A stretch of 64,000 nucleotides of DNA from Prosopocoilus inquinatus (GCA_036172665.1 CM069873.1:39484001-39548000); one strand, 5' to 3'; counted from the first letter of the stretch, positions 22,346 to 34,290 are shown. Notes: a model not told the origin generated them from the sequence alone. Program-made: numbers and translations.

Positions 22346-23899
22346 TGAAACAAGTATTCCTCTCAAGTTAAGATAAATTACTTCCATACACCCTGAAAAA
22401 TGTTTATAAGTTTGTTAACATTCAAATCGGTGAACGGCTATTTAGGACGAATGGGTCTTTAGGACGTGTTATTTCAAAAATTTGTCTTTTTCCTTCTAAA
22501 ATATTCACACAAGAAGCTACTAATAAAAAGTGTACTTTAATGTTATGTTTATTGAAGCTTTTCAACGTGACACCATGTTAGAATCTTTAAATCAGATTCA
22601 TACCACTGTATGTAACAGGCATGGATAGGTGATGCAAGAGGAAAAACTTTGTTTCTGATTTCTCAAAAAAATTTATTCTTTATAATAATTTATATATATA
22701 GTCAGTTATTTTTTGTTGTTTTTTTTTTATTTTATTATAAGATAACAACTAGTTAGTAACGATTTGGGTCAAAAAATGGCATTTAAAAAATACTTTACCA
22801 AAAAAAAGTTGGTAAAAATGAAAACAACCAATGACTTATTTTCCGTATTTTTCGACTTATTTCGTTTTCTATTCGAGACTCGATCAAAATTCAAACTATT
22901 ACGTATTACATACTAAAACGGTTATTTTAAAAGGTAGCATGCTGAAATTTGGAAGAAGTATTTATAAACGTCTGTATTTTCAAAACATTTACTAATTTTA
23001 AATATTGAATGACCATTGGCAAAGATTGAGTCTTCTCCAAGAACTGTTCAATTACACAACTAGTTTTTAATGGAACAACCTGTGTAAACTTACGTGTTCC
23101 CTTGTCTACAATTAAAATAATTGTTTCTATAGGAAACCGAAGCTTAAAGTTAATCCAAATTAAAAGCAAATTATAGAGACGTTTTATTCTAACTAAGCAT
23201 AATCGACCTTGATATTAAATTGAGATAATCATGAAAGAATATTAATTACATGATAGAGAATGATAGAGAAAATTTATCTTACGTTCATAATACCACGCCT
23301 TAATTAATTTGAACAGTATTTACAGAAAATAAACAAAACCACATGGAACGAATAACAAGCAAATGCAATTTGGGAATTTATTAGATTTTAATACTTCATT
23401 TAAGCAGACTTACCATTAAAAAAAGCAAATAATTTAGACATTTTATTTCACCACCCTCTTTAAGCTTTCTTTAGAGAGCGTATATGTTAAACAAGGGGCC
23501 CATTCTTGAAATGATTTCAACAAAATTCTGAAACCATCTTGAGTGATTTTGATATTACTGCGGTGACCTTCAGAGAAATGTTAGTAACCTCTAAACAATA
23601 TTGAGCTGACAGAGATTTGACCCTGCGGAGAACTTCTTTCTATCTTGATTTGATCTTGAAATTACTGAGGTGAAATTGCTCCGTTGCACTGTAAAACAGA
23701 GCTTCGAAAGCTATGTAAAGGCTCCTCCGTACTATTTTTGGGAAAAATCTGAAATTTTTTAACTTTAATTAATATAAAACATATTGAATTACATATATAG
23801 AACTACCTTTTCTGTACCTCATTAAGTTTTGAGACTTATTAAATGAGTAAGTTATTTAAAACCTTATATAACAAATATTCAACCCAGCGAGCATCTTTA
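22346..23899. other. AT-rich intergenic
   Basis: No recognised gene. A minus ORF at 22927-23169 (80 codons) has no motif I can place. Confidence 0.5.
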
Positions 23900-25150
23900 A
23901 CATGTAAACATACTCTACACTATTGTATTCTAATCTCTATTAAATGTTAATTCAAGAAACACAGGCAGCAAGCAACACACTTATTCTCTTTCCCATGCAA
24001 ATACTCTACATTACTTTTCTCTCGGTGGCATTTCATAGCTTTTACCCAGGTTATTCATTTTTTTATGTGACGTTTCAGCAGGAACTCATATTAGCTTTAT
24101 CTGGCACTAAGACTTTATTCATAGCTTTTACTCAGATTACTTATCTGGCTCTATGACATGACTAGATAAATGAATGCTACTAAATACATTCTCCGACTTT
24201 TACCGATAAAATTCAAGATCAAGGTCGGCTTAAAATGATCTTGCGGTGACCTTGATGTGACCTTGAAATAACCTCGAGGTGACCTTGGAATGACCTTGAC
24301 TAATCATCTAACACTATGACATCGCCCGATAAATTAATGCTAACAATAATGCTCCGACCTTAACCGATAAAATTCAAGATCAAAGTCGGCTTGAAATGAT
24401 CTTGCGTTGACATTATTGTGACCTTGAGGTGACCCGAGGTGACCTTGAAATAACCTCGAGGTGACCTTGAAATGACTTTGAAGAGACCTTGAGATGACCT
24501 TGTATACTCATCTGGCACTATGACATCACCAGATAAATTAATGTTAATAATAATGCTCTGACCTTGACCAATAAAATTCAAGATCAAAGTCGGCTTGAAA
24601 TGATCTTGCGCTGACCTTAATGTGACCTTGAGGTGACCTTGAAATAACCTCGAGGTGACCCTGAAATGACCTTGAAGAGACCTTGATATGACCTTGAATA
24701 CTCGTCTGGCACTATGACATCACAGGATAAATTAATGCTAATAATAATGCTCCGACCTTGACCAATAATGTGACCTTAATGTGACCTTGGAACAACCTTC
24801 AGGTGACCTTGACATGATCTTGAAATGATCTAGAGGTCTACTTTCGGCGGTCATTGATAGCTTTTACCCAGGCACTCGATTTTTCATCTGTCGCTTTTGT
24901 TAAGGCAACTTATATTAGCTTCATCTAACACTATGACATCACTCATAGCTTTTACCCAGGTTACACATCTGGTACTATGAAATCACCGGATATATTAATG
25001 CCACTAAATACTAATTCAAGAAATACAGACAACAAGCAACGCAGCAGCTATCATCTTTCACATGCAAATATACTCTACTCTTCTAATGTTATTAAATGTT
25101 AATTCAAGAAATACTGACAACAAGCAAGCAGCTATCCTCTTTCACATAGT
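23900..25150. repeat. Complex repeat block with TGACCTTGA array
   Basis: The block is bounded by related segments (ttaattcaagaaacacaggcagcaagcaac at about 23947, and near copies at about 25012 and 25098). Inside, segments such as catagcttttacccagg and ctggcactatgacatcacc recur. At 24200-24830 an imperfect repeat of roughly 160-200 bp recurs about three times, built from tgaccttga/ggtgacctt units. I counted 12 exact TGACCTTGA words between 24246 and 24816. No ORF of note. Confidence 0.8.
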
Positions 25151-26890
25151 TCATATGTATTACTTTATTCAAAAAATAGGTATCACAAAATAATTCTCAT
25201 GCTACTGAAAAGAGAATTGAAAGGTCATTTAAATGAAGTATCAAGTGACTCCTCATTTCATTTAAAAAATTTAAAGGAGTAACTGTCACTCGAAGAGGTA
25301 AGAACGGAAGATATAGAATTTTGTTAAAATATTATCATTTTATAATTAAAAATTGATAAGATTCAGGATGGTTTAAAATTAATCCATGACTGAGGTACCG
25401 ACCCTTAGAAATAGAATGTAATGCACTTAAATATGTAAAAATGTTAAAGTATACAGGATGTTTCATAATTTTTTCAGAAAACTAAACTTTTAAGTTGCAA
25501 TTGTTTCTGTGCAAATGCATATCAAAAATAATAATTATTATAGAAATAAAATACTCCTACATGTCAACTCATTTATCCAATTGAACAGTTCAGATTACAG
25601 ACAGTTATAGATTCGGTGTGTAATTCACTTATGATACATGCTGTATATACAACATAATTTATGGTTATAACTACGATTGATAATTTATAAACGGTAATAC
25701 GTACCATTGCTGCAGTTTTGGGCGTCTTTAAAAACTAATTAACTTACGAGTATGTCGCATCGTAAAAATCTATTGTTTATAAAATTTCTCTTGGGAACGA
25801 ATTAACTTATTTTATCATAACTCCTTTCACCTGCGAAACCAATTGTTATATTATAAATAATATTAATAAAAGTTAAATGTGCATTAATTTATCTGAACAA
25901 GCTATTTTATTCCTCAAATAAACCAAATGATGTATAAAAGTAAATTAACAAATTTCTAAATTATCTCTCAAAATAATGAGTGATGATCTTTTTTTCTAAT
26001 TGATTTATGATTATGATTTTAACTAGTATATCGTTCAATATTGATTTGAAAATAAGTAGGTACATTTTTGTCCATATTAAAATACTATTTGAGCTTTTCG
26101 ATATAACTATTATGAAAAATTTAATATTTTTGGTTGCGCGGAAAGAGGGATACTTGTCAATACAGTAGTGCAATTCAGAAAAGAATACATGCACGTCATG
26201 TACGGAAATCGTCGTAGTTGCACTATCTTTACCACCACTATGCGAATTTTTATGTTTCGGAAAATGCATCATTAAATCAAATCCAAGTACGAAATTAATA
26301 ATATTAATGTAGTGCAATCACCTGAAATAGACGAATTCCAAATATAACGTACATGTTTTCTTTCCTAAATTGAACAGTACCGTACGTTGAATCACTCGCT
26401 ATTGAAAATTACTGAGTTGTGTAATTATTTAAAAATATTTTCTTACTCACATAAAAATGAATTATTATTTTGACAATTGTGACCAATCATCTTATATGAT
26501 AGGGTTTTCTTTTTAGAATTATAGTGAGTGGTCAATGAATGAACTAGTAACCTTGTTTTGGATATTTTTGTCATTATTGGAAATTGCAAATTTAAGTGCT
26601 AATAAACTGAGTCCGGTATGATAAAGATGCTTGTAACAAAATCAATTACATTTTAAAACAAATTATTTTGGATAATTAAAACACTTTGATATTTTGAAAG
26701 TGATAATGATTTAAACACTCACGTGGTATATTTAAATTCAACTATTTATTCTTAAAAGAAATTTCAAAAAGTTCGGGAAATCTTAAAAAACAAAAATAGA
26801 TTCAGTATTTGGCAGAAGACAGGTTAAACAATTAATAATTTATAAGCAATAAATGTTGCTTTGTGAATGTGTGATGAAAATTAAGAACCA
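25151..26890. other. AT-rich intergenic
   Basis: No recognised gene or repeat. The 118-codon minus ORF at 25961-26317 shows no known motif. Confidence 0.5.
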
Positions 26891-26895
26891 ATGTC

Positions 26896-27142
26896 TTTTG
26901 AGGTATTCTGTGGATGCCGCTTTTCTTGTGTCCAAAAAAGTACACCAGAACAGATTAAACGAAGTTTATTTGTACCAAAAGACAGTATTTTACATAAGAA
27001 TAATCTTAAGCATTAGACAGACATTTATGTAACTAATTACATATATATGACAACAAAACGCAACTGCCTACTACAGTTTGTTATTGCAGGCACAAGGTAA
27101 TGAAAAGAGCGTGCAAATCTTCCAAATCTTCAATATTCGACA
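26896..27142 (-). repeat. Copia 3' LTR
   Basis: 247 bp, over 95% identical to 30749-30995. Differences include TTCTGTGG versus TTGTATGG near the start. Minus-strand ends are TGTCGAATATT and CCTCAAAA. Confidence 0.93.
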
Positions 27143-27166
27143 TTCCCACCGATTAAGCGCTCTCTA

Positions 27167-27946
27167 CTATATTTTATTAACTAAGCCCATTCTTGCAAAA
27201 TGTTTCTTGAAACATTCTTTAGGTAATGCTTTAGTAAGTATGTCAGCTACTTGTCCACCGGAATTAATATAGACAATATTAATTTCATTGTTTCTATACT
27301 TTTCTCTGATGAAAAGGAATCGAACGTCAATATGTTTAGTCCGTTTGTGAAATTGCGGATTCTTGATTAACCTGATAGTACTTTGATTATCTATGAATAT
27401 GGTAGTAGGTGATATATATGCATGTTCTACGTCTAGCAATAATTGACGCAACCATACAGCTTCTTTAGTTGACATACTTGCAGCAACATACTCAGCTTCC
27501 GTGGTACTCAAGCAAACCATGCGTTGCCTCTGAGCTGTCCATGTTACGGCACCACCAGAAAGTGTAAAAACATACCCAGTCATGGATCGCCGCGTATCTA
27601 CGTCTCCCGCAAAATCTGCATCGCTATAACCACAAAGTGTCAAACCATTTTCTGCGCGTTTATACATGATTCCAACATTTGCAGTTCCAATTAAATATCT
27701 AAAGATTTTCTTCACGGCTTTCCAATGTTCATCATTATGTTTTGATAAAAATCGACTAACCATGCTTACTGCGTATGCTATATCCGGACGCGTAACCATA
27801 GCTAAAAATATGAGAGAACCTACGGCGTCCCTATAAGGAACAGGGTGAAGATTTGAACTGTTGCTATCTGGAACAGAGCTTAGATTAATGTAAACATCTG
27901 CAGGAATAACATTTAAATTCGCTTCGTTCATTTCAAAAAGTGACAA
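27167..27946 (-). CDS. Copia RT C-terminus and RNase H
   Basis: YRDAVGSLIFLAMVTRPDIAYAVS, the RNase H motif GYSDADFAGD, STTEAEYVAAS, FIDNQSTIRL and HKRTKHIDVR are all standard for copia. It ends at 27167, just inside the 3' LTR, as expected for the end of the polyprotein. Confidence 0.93.
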   Translation of the reverse strand: MSLFEMNEANLNVIPADVYINLSSVPDSNSSNLHPVPYRDAVGSLIFLAMVTRPDIAYAVSMVSRFLSKHNDEHWKAVKKIFRYLIGTANVGIMYKRAENGLTLCGYSDADFAGDVDTRRSMTGYVFTLSGGAVTWTAQRQRMVCLSTTEAEYVAASMSTKEAVWLRQLLLDVEHAYISPTTIFIDNQSTIRLIKNPQFHKRTKHIDVRFLFIREKYRNNEINIVYINSGGQVADILTKALPKECFKKHFARMGLVNKI

Positions 27947-27964
27947 AACGTTCTCGGTATATAT

Positions 27965-28543
27965 TTATTGATGAATTAAAATGCTGTGTTTATCACGATT
28001 ACGAATCAATTGCATGCCTACGAAGGAGTTTGAATCGCCAATTGTAATTTCAAAATTTTCTTGTGTGCTTTTTGTTGTGCTGGAAATTAATCCATCGTCA
28101 ACATACCAAGCAATGTAAATCTTATTTTCATTAAAATTAGCACAATAGACACACGTGTCTGCTTGACTGCGTTTGAAACCGTAACTTTCCAAGAAACTAT
28201 TTAACTTATGATTCCAACATCGAGATGATTGTTTTAAGCCGTATAACGGTTTATTCAGTTTGCACACTTGATTCGTATCACTAACATTCAAACCTTTAGG
28301 AATTTTCATGTAAATGTTTTCATCAAGGTCCCCTTGAAGAAATGCAGTCTTCACATCAAATTGACCCATTTCAAGATCTTCTTCGGCTGCGATAGCAAGA
28401 AGTACTCGCAAAGAGTCATATCGGACGACTGGTGAAAAGATTTCGTCATAATCCTTTCCAGGCTCTTGTAAGAAACCTTTCGCACAAAGACGGGCTTTGT
28501 AACGAGGAGAATCACTCTGTGTTAGTTTCTTCTTCTTGAACAC
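27965..28543 (-). pseudogene. Copia RT
   Basis: RT fingers and palm: RYKARLCAKGF, DYDEIFSPVVRYDSLRVLLA, QFDVKTAFLQGDLDENIYMKIP, LYGLKQSSRCWN, and catalytic YVDDGLI (about 28091-28106). It ends in an in-frame TAA (27965-27967) after SILIHQ; the next ORF is in the same frame, so this is a single nonsense mutation. Confidence 0.92.
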
Positions 28544-28584
28544 CCATTTACTACCAATAGGTTGTCGATCTGGTGGTAAGAAAG

Positions 28585-29754
28585 TTAGCGTCCAAGTATT
28601 GTTTTTGGCATGTGCAGCAAGTTCTTCCGAGATGGCTTCTTTCCACTTATCTGCATCATCGCTAAAGACGGCTTCTTCGAAATTTCGTGGTTCATTTCGG
28701 CAAGATTAAGTTCTAGGCGCTGGGGCTTTTTCAACTTTGATCTGTCTCGGAGTCTTGAGGTAATGCTGTCTTGCGAGTCTTGTGAGATAGAATTTTGGGA
28801 ATTTACTTGATCAACTTCATTATCTTGAGGTCTGATACCATCAGAGTATACAGAATAATCATTATTGTCAGTAGAGTGTTGATCAGTATCTGCATCTTCT
28901 CTAAAATAAATCCCATTATCTTCATCATATTGATTAGTTGAATTATTTTCATCGCCATCTTCATTTTCATCGAGAGTAACATTTCTTGATATTGAAATGC
29001 TGCCAGTTTTTAAATCAAGCAATCTATAATTTGCTGAGTCTCCTTGATACCCAACAAGTATTAACTTCTTTGATTTAGGATCCCACTTCTTGCGTAAACT
29101 TTTTGGAATATTCATGTACGCTGAGCATCCAAAAATTCGTACATGTGATAGTTGTGGTTTCCTTTTTGTCCATTTTTCATAAGGTGCAGATCCTGCAGTT
29201 TGAGAGGTTGGAGTACGGTTTAAGATATAAACAGCAGTGTTTACAGCTTCTGCCCATAGACGTGTTGGAAGATTTCTGGCAAAGAGCATAGATCTGGCAC
29301 TTTCCACAATTGTTCTCATGTCTCTTTCTGCACGACCGTTTTGCTCGGGAGTATAAGGCGCTGTCGTTTCGTACTGAATGCCTCGTTCTATTAAGTGACG
29401 ACGTAACCGCTGATTGCAGAATTCTGTACCATTGTCTGTCTTCAAAATCTTGATAGGACGTCCAAATTTATTTTCAACGAGTTTCTCGAATTCTATGTAT
29501 TTTTCGAATGCATCACTTTTGTGTTTTATGAAATATACGTATCTGAAACCAGTGTTATGGTCTTTAAATGAGATAAAGAAACGTGCACCACCCACAGAAG
29601 TCTCTGACATAGGTCCACAAAGGTCGCTGTGTGAACTCACCGGGTTCGAAGTGTCTTCGATTTTGGATTTCCTTGAATGACAATCGATGTGATTTTCCGT
29701 ATTGACGCGCTTCACAGAAGAATTGCTCTTCGTCCGAAAATTTAATGTCTTCAA
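28585..29754 (-). pseudogene. Copia integrase
   Basis: The catalytic core has SDLCGPM (first Asp, about 29608), KTDNGTEF (second Asp, about 29430) and NGRAERDMR (Glu, about 29330), followed by RTPTSQTAGSAPYEKW and an acidic hinge rich in Asp/Asn. The last 40 codons are out of frame with RT; a frameshift lies near 28690-28730. Confidence 0.9.
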
Positions 29755-30274
29755 CTAAATGTAGCTTTACCATGTCACGAAAGTATTTACAATTGACATG
29801 ACCAAGGCGATTGTGCCATAATTTCAATGAGTTTGGACTTGCTACGTTTGCTTCTTGTCTTGTTACCACTCTCAGGAACATTCTAAACAACTGGTTGCTT
29901 TGTTTCATGCCTTGAACAATTAGGGTAGTATTATCGAAAATCTGTACCACATTGTTTGTAAAAATGACATCAAAATTCTTCTCTGTACAAGTTCCCACCG
30001 AAAATAGATTTTTGCGTAATTCTAGAACGTACAGGACATTTTGAAGTTTAGCAGGATACCATTCGCCATTGATTTTCTTCTCTGCTAAAATTGTACCTTC
30101 GCTTTTTACTTCACAAGAAGTATTATCGCCTAAAGCAATAAATTCTCCGGAACGTGGCGTAAAATCATGAAACCAGTCGCGATGAAATGTCATATGCTTT
30201 GAAGCACCACTGTCAGTCAACCAAACGTCCTTCGTATCCAGCTGTAGGAAATCTTGGTCATCAGAATTCGCCAT
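29564..30274 (-). pseudogene. Copia protease and pre-integrase
   Basis: Aspartic protease with WLTDSGASKHM (about 30190-30225), then the GAG-pre-integrase segment (LWHNRLGHVNCKYFRDMV) and integrase zinc region, where the expected CxxC is altered (FFCEARQYGKSH). A frameshift near 29640 moves the reading into the next ORF. Confidence 0.88.
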
Positions 30275-30297
30275 GAAAGCAGATAAATTGGCATCAT

Positions 30298-30701
30298 GTG
30301 ATATTCATGAATTTTGTCAATAAAAATAGTTTGTTTGACTCGCTTTTTTGTTCATTCAACAAGCTCAACTTATTCCACATTTCAAATGCTGTATCGCCTG
30401 TGATTAAATATTCTAGTTGTGATGGTTCGAGAGTGGAGGATATTAGGTACATAGCTTTGGCATTTAGTTATATCCATGCTGTCTTGACATCTGCCGGAGC
30501 GTCTTTTTCTTGTTGTGCTTCAATACCGCTGATGAGAGCAAGAAGATCATTCGCGACGAGTGCTGCTTTAACCTGAAACTTCCATAATTGAAAATTTGTT
30601 CCATTGAATTTAGTTACATTTCTCAAATCCATTTGGTCACTCATGATTCCAAGATTGTAAAATCGAAAATGTCTTTTATTATTTGTGCACTTCGGTAACA
30701 C
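30298..30701 (-). pseudogene. gag: Copia gag, broken
   Basis: The frame begins near 30643-30701 (MSDQMDLRNVTKFNGTNFQLWKFQVKA is the standard copia gag opening, about 30560-30643). An in-frame TAA near 30468-30470 interrupts it, and the same frame continues to about 30298 (NAKAMYLISSTL..., FEMWNKL). The CCHC knuckle that should follow is absent, which suggests a deletion between here and the protease. Confidence 0.85.
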
Positions 30702-30733
30702 GCAAAAACTACCAATATAAAAGCGACTCTATC

Positions 30734-30747
30734 CCTGGGCCCATAAC
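30734..30747 (-). other. Copia primer-binding site, half initiator tRNA-Met
   Basis: The minus strand reads GTTATGGGCCCAGG one base inside the 5' LTR. It is complementary to the anticodon stem-loop of initiator tRNA-Met (CUGGGCCCAUAAC), not to the 3' CCA end. Drosophila copia is known to use such an internally cleaved tRNA primer. Confidence 0.88.
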
Positions 30748-30748
30748 T

Positions 30749-30995
30749 TTTTGAGGTATTGTATGGATGCCGCTTTTCTTGTGTCCAAAGAAGTACACCG
30801 GAACAGATTAAACGGAGTTTATTTGTACCAAAAGACAGTATTTTACATAAGAATAATCTTAAGGATTAGACAGACATTTATGTAACTAATTACATATACA
30901 TGAAAACAAAACGCAACTGCCTACTACAGTTTGTTATTGCAGGCACAAGGTAATGAAAAGAGCGTGCAAATCTTCCAAATCTTCAATATTCGACA
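30749..30995 (-). repeat. Copia 5' LTR
   Basis: Partner of 26896-27142. The extended boundary (CTCAAAA rather than CTCA) is chosen because it makes the flanking ATGTC duplication exact. Confidence 0.92.
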
Positions 30996-31000
30996 ATGTC

Positions 31001-31880
31001 CAATGTCACATTGTAAATGAAGGTCGTCGGGCACAAAAAACAAGTTTTTTCTAAAGCGGAGGTTACTTTGTCTGACTTAAAACAGTCAATAAATCGGAAT
31101 TTTAACAGCAGGGGCAAATAAACTAACAATTTCCGTATTAATCATAGCAACAATCCACACTAAATGCGATTGAGACGTGATTGCTCTCTTTATTTTTCTG
31201 CGAAATTATTTAAATTTTGTCTTTACAAACGATGATAAAATTCAATTATCGACTCCTAAAAATTAATGCACTTGCTCCTTAACCGTTTTCACTCATCGAT
31301 AAAAAATAATTTTACCGTCTTGTATAACAAATGACATTTTGTCATGAATTAATTTGGTATGCATTTGGAGCATTAGAATCCAGAACAGGATATACTTCAT
31401 TTTCTATTTTTTATTTAATAGGAGAGAGCTTCAAAATCTGTATACAATACGTATATTCCGTCTAGAAAGTAACCGGTAAAAATAATGATGCAATTTCTAG
31501 TTTTTTGTTTATACAATTTCTGTTTAATTCTAACAATTATATTATATTTGTTTTTTTTTGAAATAAATTTCAGGAAAGTTTCGACAATCAAAAGTAGATT
31601 CAGAATTTGGCACAAACATATTTAGACGAAATATTAAATAAATGCATACCAAAAAAGCCTAGTTTTGAACGTTAACAACAACGAAGACCTAAACAGCAAC
31701 AACACATATCAGTATACGATATCTCCGCACCTTCACGGAGGAGGAGGCTTGCCGAACTAGTGTCATAATAAAGATTATTTTGGAAAAAAACTTTGTTTTC
31801 TTCTGAATCGAATTAATTTGGTAAACACGTATTTACGTGGGATGTCATACCTGCGGTAAATACATGTAAATATAAACTCC
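31001..31880. other. AT-rich intergenic
   Basis: No recognised gene. The 66-codon minus ORF at 31415-31615 has no motif. Confidence 0.5.
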
Positions 31881-32100
31881 ATGCATAGTCGATAATAGCC
31901 GCTAACTACGATTTCTTTTGACGCTTTTTTGCAACGTTAGTAGAATAATGGTAGAATCAAAGTTGCTATTGCTTTATACGAGTAAAGGCAACATTGCAGT
32001 ATTTATAGAAAATAATAATAACTTTGAAGATTCTACTAACGTTCCAAAAAACCATTAAAAGAAATAGTAGTTAAATAGTGGTTATTATCGACTATGCATG
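31881..32100. repeat. Imperfect hairpin element, about 220 bp
   Basis: ATGCATAGTCGATAATAG at 31881 is mirrored by the reverse complement ending at 32099. Arms of about 70-80 bp (including aacgttagtagaat and its complement attctactaacgtt) pair with few mismatches around a ~70-bp loop. MITE-like; no transposase and no clear duplication. Confidence 0.8.
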
Positions 32101-32600
32101 CATCAGAAAGTTTTTAATTTGTTTACTGGAAAGTTAAAAAAACTACTTTGTCTATCTACTGAAAATAATTCTATTATATAAAATAAAATTTCTCTCAAAT
32201 ATTAGGATAATCTTATGCATTTAATTAATTTATCAAGAATAAACATTACTCTCAGGAATGCAGTCGTTGCCGAACCTCGATTTAGAATGCGTCATCCTTT
32301 CAGCCAAAAAAACAAACGCCGGCTCCATCTCAGTATAGAGGAGCAACTCGAGAACATCAGAAGTCTCAATACGTTTAAACGCAAATGACGATTCATATTA
32401 TCGATTCGCGTAAATTGTTTGCCACACTGATTGCAATCAAACATGTTTTATAATTCTAATAAATAAATAATCTAAATAATAAAATGGGATAGCTTTCTAG
32501 ATTGAAAAATAAAAAAGTTTTTTTTTTCGTTGTCATGGAAACCAAAATTAACAATTGATACGTATTCGGACTCGTAATGATCCGTAGATTTTAAATATGT
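32101..32600. other. AT-rich intergenic
   Basis: No recognised gene. Confidence 0.5.
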
Positions 32601-32612
32601 AAAAATATATAG

Positions 32613-32715
32613 GGTGTTCCATTTAAAATAAGAAAGTTGATATCACTTCCGGCGGAACCGGAAGTCCTATGACGACTATCTGTATGTCGAAAAATTCCGT
32701 TTTTTGTTTAGTTTA
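32613..32715. repeat. Fragment of TATAGGGTGTTCC foldback family
   Basis: tagggtgttccatttaaaataagaaagttg followed by a cttccgg...ccggaag core matches the terminal region of the foldback element at 47625-49390 (compare 49205-49262). It is a single arm. Confidence 0.65.
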
Positions 32716-32742
32716 TCGTCTCCAAAATTCAGGTTAATCGAT

Positions 32743-33221
32743 TAATAAATAAAGATTCCAGAAAGGTGAGCACATGGCGCGGGACACCCGGTATAATTCC
32801 CTGTTATTTGATACCTAAAAATAAACTATATATGTTTATATATAAATATATAAAATGTATAAATGTATAAATCGAAAAAAAAAAATTATGTGAACACCCA
32901 AAATTAACTAATTAATTAAATAAAGATTCCAGAAAGGTGAGCACATGGCGCGGGACACCCGGTATAATTCGCTGTTATTTGATACCTAAAAATAAACTAT
33001 ATATGTTTATATATAAATATATAAAATTATAAATGTATAAATCGAAAAAAAAAATTATGTGAACACCCAAAATTAACCGTCAGAAAACCTTACAAACAAG
33101 AGCCAACCAAACAACACAAAAAATGCGGAAATAAATTGACCCGAAGAAACTTATTATTCCAACGAATAAATAAGTATATAATTCCCTGTTATTTGATACC
33201 TAAAAATAAACTATATATGTT
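32743..33221. repeat. Tandem repeats of 171 bp and derivatives
   Basis: aaagattccagaaaggtgagcac recurs at 32751 and 32922, a 171-bp near-perfect duplication (32743-33084). The following block shares only the motif ttccctgttatttgatacctaaaaataaac with it. The same motif recurs at about 33601 inside the LTR-like segment, so these look like expanded U3 repeats of one LTR. Confidence 0.8.
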
Positions 33222-33437
33222 ATTAGAAAAATTTTGTGCAAATCGTTTTTGATTGCAGTGAGAACCTCGAGCAGTCTCTGGACAGCTGTTTCAGCCCTGC
33301 TTGGGCCTTCTTCAGCAGAAACGTAGCTCGACATTCCCACTGCAGACTTATTAGGAGCAAATCCCGCTTCAATTTGTCTATCCTACTGCAATGTCAGGTC
33401 AAAAAGCGATAGTAAGATGTCGCTATTTTATATGTTT
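33222..33437. repeat. 310-bp repeat family, copy A (strand-switched)
   Basis: 33222-33347 is the reverse complement of one part of the repeat unit (gcagtgagaacctcgagcag..., ending cattcccactgcag). From 33346 the sequence switches to the forward orientation (cttattaggagcaaatcccgc...cgctattttat). It lies inside the tandem-repeat/LTR region. See copies at 50820-51165, 54329-54768 and 56955-57500. Confidence 0.85.
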
Positions 33438-33442
33438 ATATA

Positions 33443-33974
33443 TGTTACGTATAAATTGGAAAGAAAATTATGTGACCACCCAAAACTAACTGTCAGAAAA
33501 CCTTACAAACAAGAGCTAACCAAACAACACGGAAATGCGAAAATAAATTGTTCAAAGACCCGAAAAGACTTCTTACTCCAAGGAATAAATAAGTATATAA
33601 TTCCCTGTTATTTGATACCTAAAAATAAACTATATATGTCATGTATAAATCGAAAAGAAAAAAAAACACCCAAAGTTAACCGTCAGAAAACCTTACAAAC
33701 AAGAGCCAACCAAACAACACGGAAATGCGGAAATAAATTGTTCAAAGACCCGAAAAAACTTCTTATTCTATAAGTATATCATTCATATATAAAATCAGCC
33801 GGAGTTGACTCCGGAGGCAGTCGAATTCTAACAGCGATCGTCGAAGTTAGATTTTAGTGTGTAAATAAATTGTTACAAATAAGATAGTTTGTAAGCGTTA
33901 TTAAATTACGGTTAAGTTTTTACCGAGTGTTTTATTCGTTCAAATAAATAAATTTAAACCCTAGAAACGTAACA
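33443..33974 (+). repeat. LTR-like segment, probable solo gypsy-type LTR
   Basis: It begins TGTTACGT and ends ACGTAACA, a matching inverted terminal pair typical of gypsy LTRs. It holds two ~180-bp tandem copies (cgtcagaaaaccttacaaac... at about 33490 and 33680), then TATATAAA (about 33788) and, further on, AATAAATAAA. No internal region follows. The left boundary is uncertain because the tandem unit itself contains a near match to its start. Confidence 0.5.
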
Positions 33975-33999
33975 ATATCTTTTAGGATAATTAGATTGC

Positions 34000-34290
34000 C
34001 GTTAGCTTCAATATTTTTATGATTTTATCAGTGTGATTAGGTAGTTTTAAATCTTTCTTAGTGCTTTTAAGTTGGTAGCGTACTGAAGATGGCAGCTTAG
34101 CTGCCGAAATACGTATCTACGGATATAAAAATTATTGTGGGCGGAGGTTAATTGCAATTATCTCTTAAACCACAGTCTCCTTTACTATTTTAGTACGTTC
34201 AATAAGTTGGTAAACTCAATCTGAGGGTAAACCGTCGTCTGCGGGTATCAAATTAAACACCTCCTTAAATAAGTACATATTCAATAGCAG
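34000..34290. other. Intergenic, nothing recognised
   Basis: AT-rich, no coding motif. Confidence 0.45.

Larger units (their letters stand above)
26896..30995 (-). mobile_element. Ty1/copia LTR retrotransposon, minus strand
   Basis: 247-bp LTRs (26896-27142 and 30749-30995) flank copia-order coding sequence on the minus strand (gag, protease, integrase, RT, RNase H). A perfect 5-bp duplication, ATGTC, lies immediately outside (26891-26895 and 30996-31000). The primer site is of the half-initiator-tRNA type. At 4.1 kb it is slightly short, because the nucleocapsid part of gag appears to be missing. Two nonsense codons and two frameshifts are visible. Confidence 0.95.

Noticed and set aside
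22927..23169. 80-codon minus ORF, considered as a transposase fragment
   Set aside because: No DDE or other motif could be placed with confidence.
24200..24840. Regularly spaced repeats considered as a CRISPR-like array
   Set aside because: Units are directly tandem and imperfect with no unique spacers, in an animal genome.
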